Source: Acanthochlamys bracteata (Eukaryota; Streptophyta; Magnoliopsida; Pandanales; Velloziaceae). From it: a DNA stretch of 64,000 nucleotides. The notes below the pieces were generated by a model. That model was not told where the DNA came from. It saw nothing but the letters and a program-made list of their open reading frames with translations, and made no database searches. How positions within the stretch are numbered: position 1 is the first letter of the stretch; every line of letters starts with the position of its first letter. Shown here piece by piece: positions 62,401-64,000 of the stretch. Made by a program: the position numbers and the translations under genes. Location of the stretch: NCBI GenBank assembly GCA_019914995.1, contig CM034126.1:3787001-3851000 (forward strand), given 5' to 3'.

Positions 62401-64000
62401 TGACCTGAACCGGTTTAGAGCCATGAACCACAGGTTCGTGATCAAGTTTTGCCAAACCTTGGAACAGAACAGCCTGAAAACAGGTAAATCTAGGCGATTC
62501 ACTAGCTAAACTCACATATCCTTGAGTTTATTTAATTTTTTTGCTCTTCTTTCTTTCTTTTTTTATTTATTTAAATTTCCTATTCTTGGTTCTTTTCTTT
62601 CCCCCCCTTTTTTAGTTTCTCTTTCTTTCTTCAGTTACTCTCTTTTTCTTCATTTATGTTATTTCTCCAACAATTTTGTTGCATTAAATTTTAATATCTA
62701 ATAGTTAGACCTAATAACTTCTTAGATTTAATAGTTTTTTTTCCTTTCATCTTGACTATTTTGTTACTAATTTCTTTTTTTCTCCTTGGTTTTTTTTGTT
62801 CTTTTTATGTTTTAATTTCTGTCTTTTTAAGGTATCAGCACAGATGGTTCGGTTCTTGGTGCGTCGGGTCAGAACAATACCAGTAAATCACTGACTCCGG
62901 CTCAATTCGGCTCTTAGAACCTTGGTTTCTCTACACTACTTGGATCACTTGACAATAATATATCATGAAGGGCTATCAAGAAAGTCCAAGTGTTGAAATC
63001 CTATTACACAAGGTATGGTAGTGATGAAGTTGTTGATTCTTGCAAAAGTAGATGCACAAAGGTCAAAAATCAACGATCTTTAGACTACACTTCTCAAACT
63101 TGGCCAATGAAAGAAGAAGCATGAGAAGCAAAGTTAAGTAACTTAAAGTCTAGCAACTGTATAACTGCGATAAGTCAAATAGGACAAGCTGGCCATAATG
63201 TGCCCTGAGTTGAAGAAAACTACTCATGAAAATATATATTTAATTAGTCAATTTAAGGCATTAGCAACCTCTTATTACTTCTCTATTTTCAATAGTGATG
63301 TTACTGTTCCAGCAATCTTAACTAATTTGAATTTTCAAAAAGGTTCCTTCATACATATTATTTATTATTTGGCACAATGATCAAACAAACATACCATCAG
63401 TCCTTATCCTAATGAATAACTAACCCCAATACTTGAAATCCTTATTTTTCCAATATAATCCAGATGTCACAATTCTCTTTGTAATATTTTTTTAAAACTC
63501 TCCTACGATTTTTCTTGGCATCTTGCAACCTACCTAATATTCTCATATCCATTAACTATTACAAGAAACTATTACACTATCAATCAAGAGAAACATGAAG
63601 CAAATTTAATAAGGTTGGCTCATTCAGATAAGTTGAACAATTACGAGTTACATCTGTACATGGCAGCTTTATGTTAAATTTCATAGGTTTCTGTAGTGGA
63701 ACTCTTCGTAACAAAACTTCCTAGTTATGATAACATTAGGCATATATAAATTGACAAAACATATGCTACTTGAACTGACCTGTGCACATTGCTCTTCAAT
63801 CTCATGCCGGAGCTTCAAGACATAATCTGCACTAACATCCATGTTGTTTAAAGCAGTTGCGATCTCAGTCCCTGTCTTCGTCACACCAGCCCCACCCAAG
63901 AATAGCTTGGCACCAAGATTTGGCTCCCTCATCTTCTCTTGCAATGCCTCCTGGTACTCATTAGCCAGCAAATTCCCTGCTCCACTTAACACCGCGAGCA
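59413..64000 (-). CDS. COG4: Conserved oligomeric Golgi complex subunit 4 (COG4), C-terminal part
   Basis: Two exons are visible, 63780-64000 (continuing past the window edge) and 59413-60042. They are joined across a 3.7-kb intron in phase 0. The upstream exon reads LLANEYQEALQEKM and AKLFLGGAGVTKTGTEIATA. The last exon gives 209 residues including KQVLDSGMEQLVATVSPRIR, QKRFSQLGGLQLDREVRALV and the end RVLGLRVDFKPEAIAALSL. These match plant COG4, a lobe-A subunit of the COG tethering complex that acts in retrograde vesicle traffic within the Golgi. Only about the last 280 residues are in the window; the N-terminus lies beyond 64,000. Confidence 0.92.
60043..63779 (-). other. Long intron of COG4
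   Basis: A 3.7-kb intron with donor gtcagt and acceptor ...aacag. It is T-rich near 62,520-62,830 and holds only short random open frames. No embedded gene or clear repeat was seen. Confidence 0.7.

Overview
This is plant nuclear DNA from an angiosperm, probably a dicot or dicot-like lineage; the species cannot be fixed from the sequence. The evidence is GT-AG introns, AT-rich intergenic DNA full of MITE-like repeats, and single-copy plant genes (chloroplast transketolase, LPA2, CuAO, CYP76, GAE, CML13/14). I assembled exon chains by hand from splice sites and reading frame. All chains close in frame.

Layout. 0-4.2 kb: a tandem pair of DUF1442 genes (+). 6.2-9.5 kb: an organellar ICT1/ArfB-type peptidyl-tRNA hydrolase with a GGQ motif (-, seven exons). 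10.8-14.4 kb: an LRR receptor-like pseudokinase (-, four exons). 18.5-19.0 kb: CML13/14-type EF-hand protein (+). 22.0-24.6 kb: ribosomal protein uS15/RPS13 (+, five exons). 28.9-30.3 kb: intronless UDP-glucuronate 4-epimerase (+). 34.1-34.6 kb: a broken tandem copy of RAD51C. 35.1-40.2 kb: RAD51C (+, nine exons). 41.1-44.4 kb: chloroplast transketolase (+, seven exons). 45.4-47.0 kb: CYP76-type P450 (-, two exons). 51.2-54.5 kb: copper amine oxidase (+, five exons). 57.0-58.5 kb: LPA2-like thylakoid protein (-, two exons). 59.4-64.0 kb: C-terminal part of COG4 (-), running off the window.

The genes are ordinary housekeeping or metabolic functions and do not form a functional cluster. Their order is informative. 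As I recall the Arabidopsis map, the neighbours match pieces of several separate segments: CuAO, CML14, DUF1442 and the release-factor-like gene on chromosome 1; RAD51C, transketolase and GAE4 on chromosome 2; RPS13 and GAE3 on chromosome 4; LPA2 and the LRR kinase on chromosome 5. The window may therefore keep an ancestral gene block that was duplicated and thinned out in Arabidopsis.

Between genes there is mostly AT-rich sequence with a dispersed MITE-like family (about 14 copies), a composite Tourist-like MITE with terminal inverted repeats and target duplication (26,980-27,545), a long foldback element (48,901-49,287) and several short tandem duplications. The most notable observations are the exon-1/exon-9 RAD51C relic, the foldback element, a perfect 23-bp inverted repeat just after the COG4 stop, a tandem duplication of the LPA2 3' end, and a duplicated hairpin in the long RPS13 intron. 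I found no sign of a wholly new biological system.
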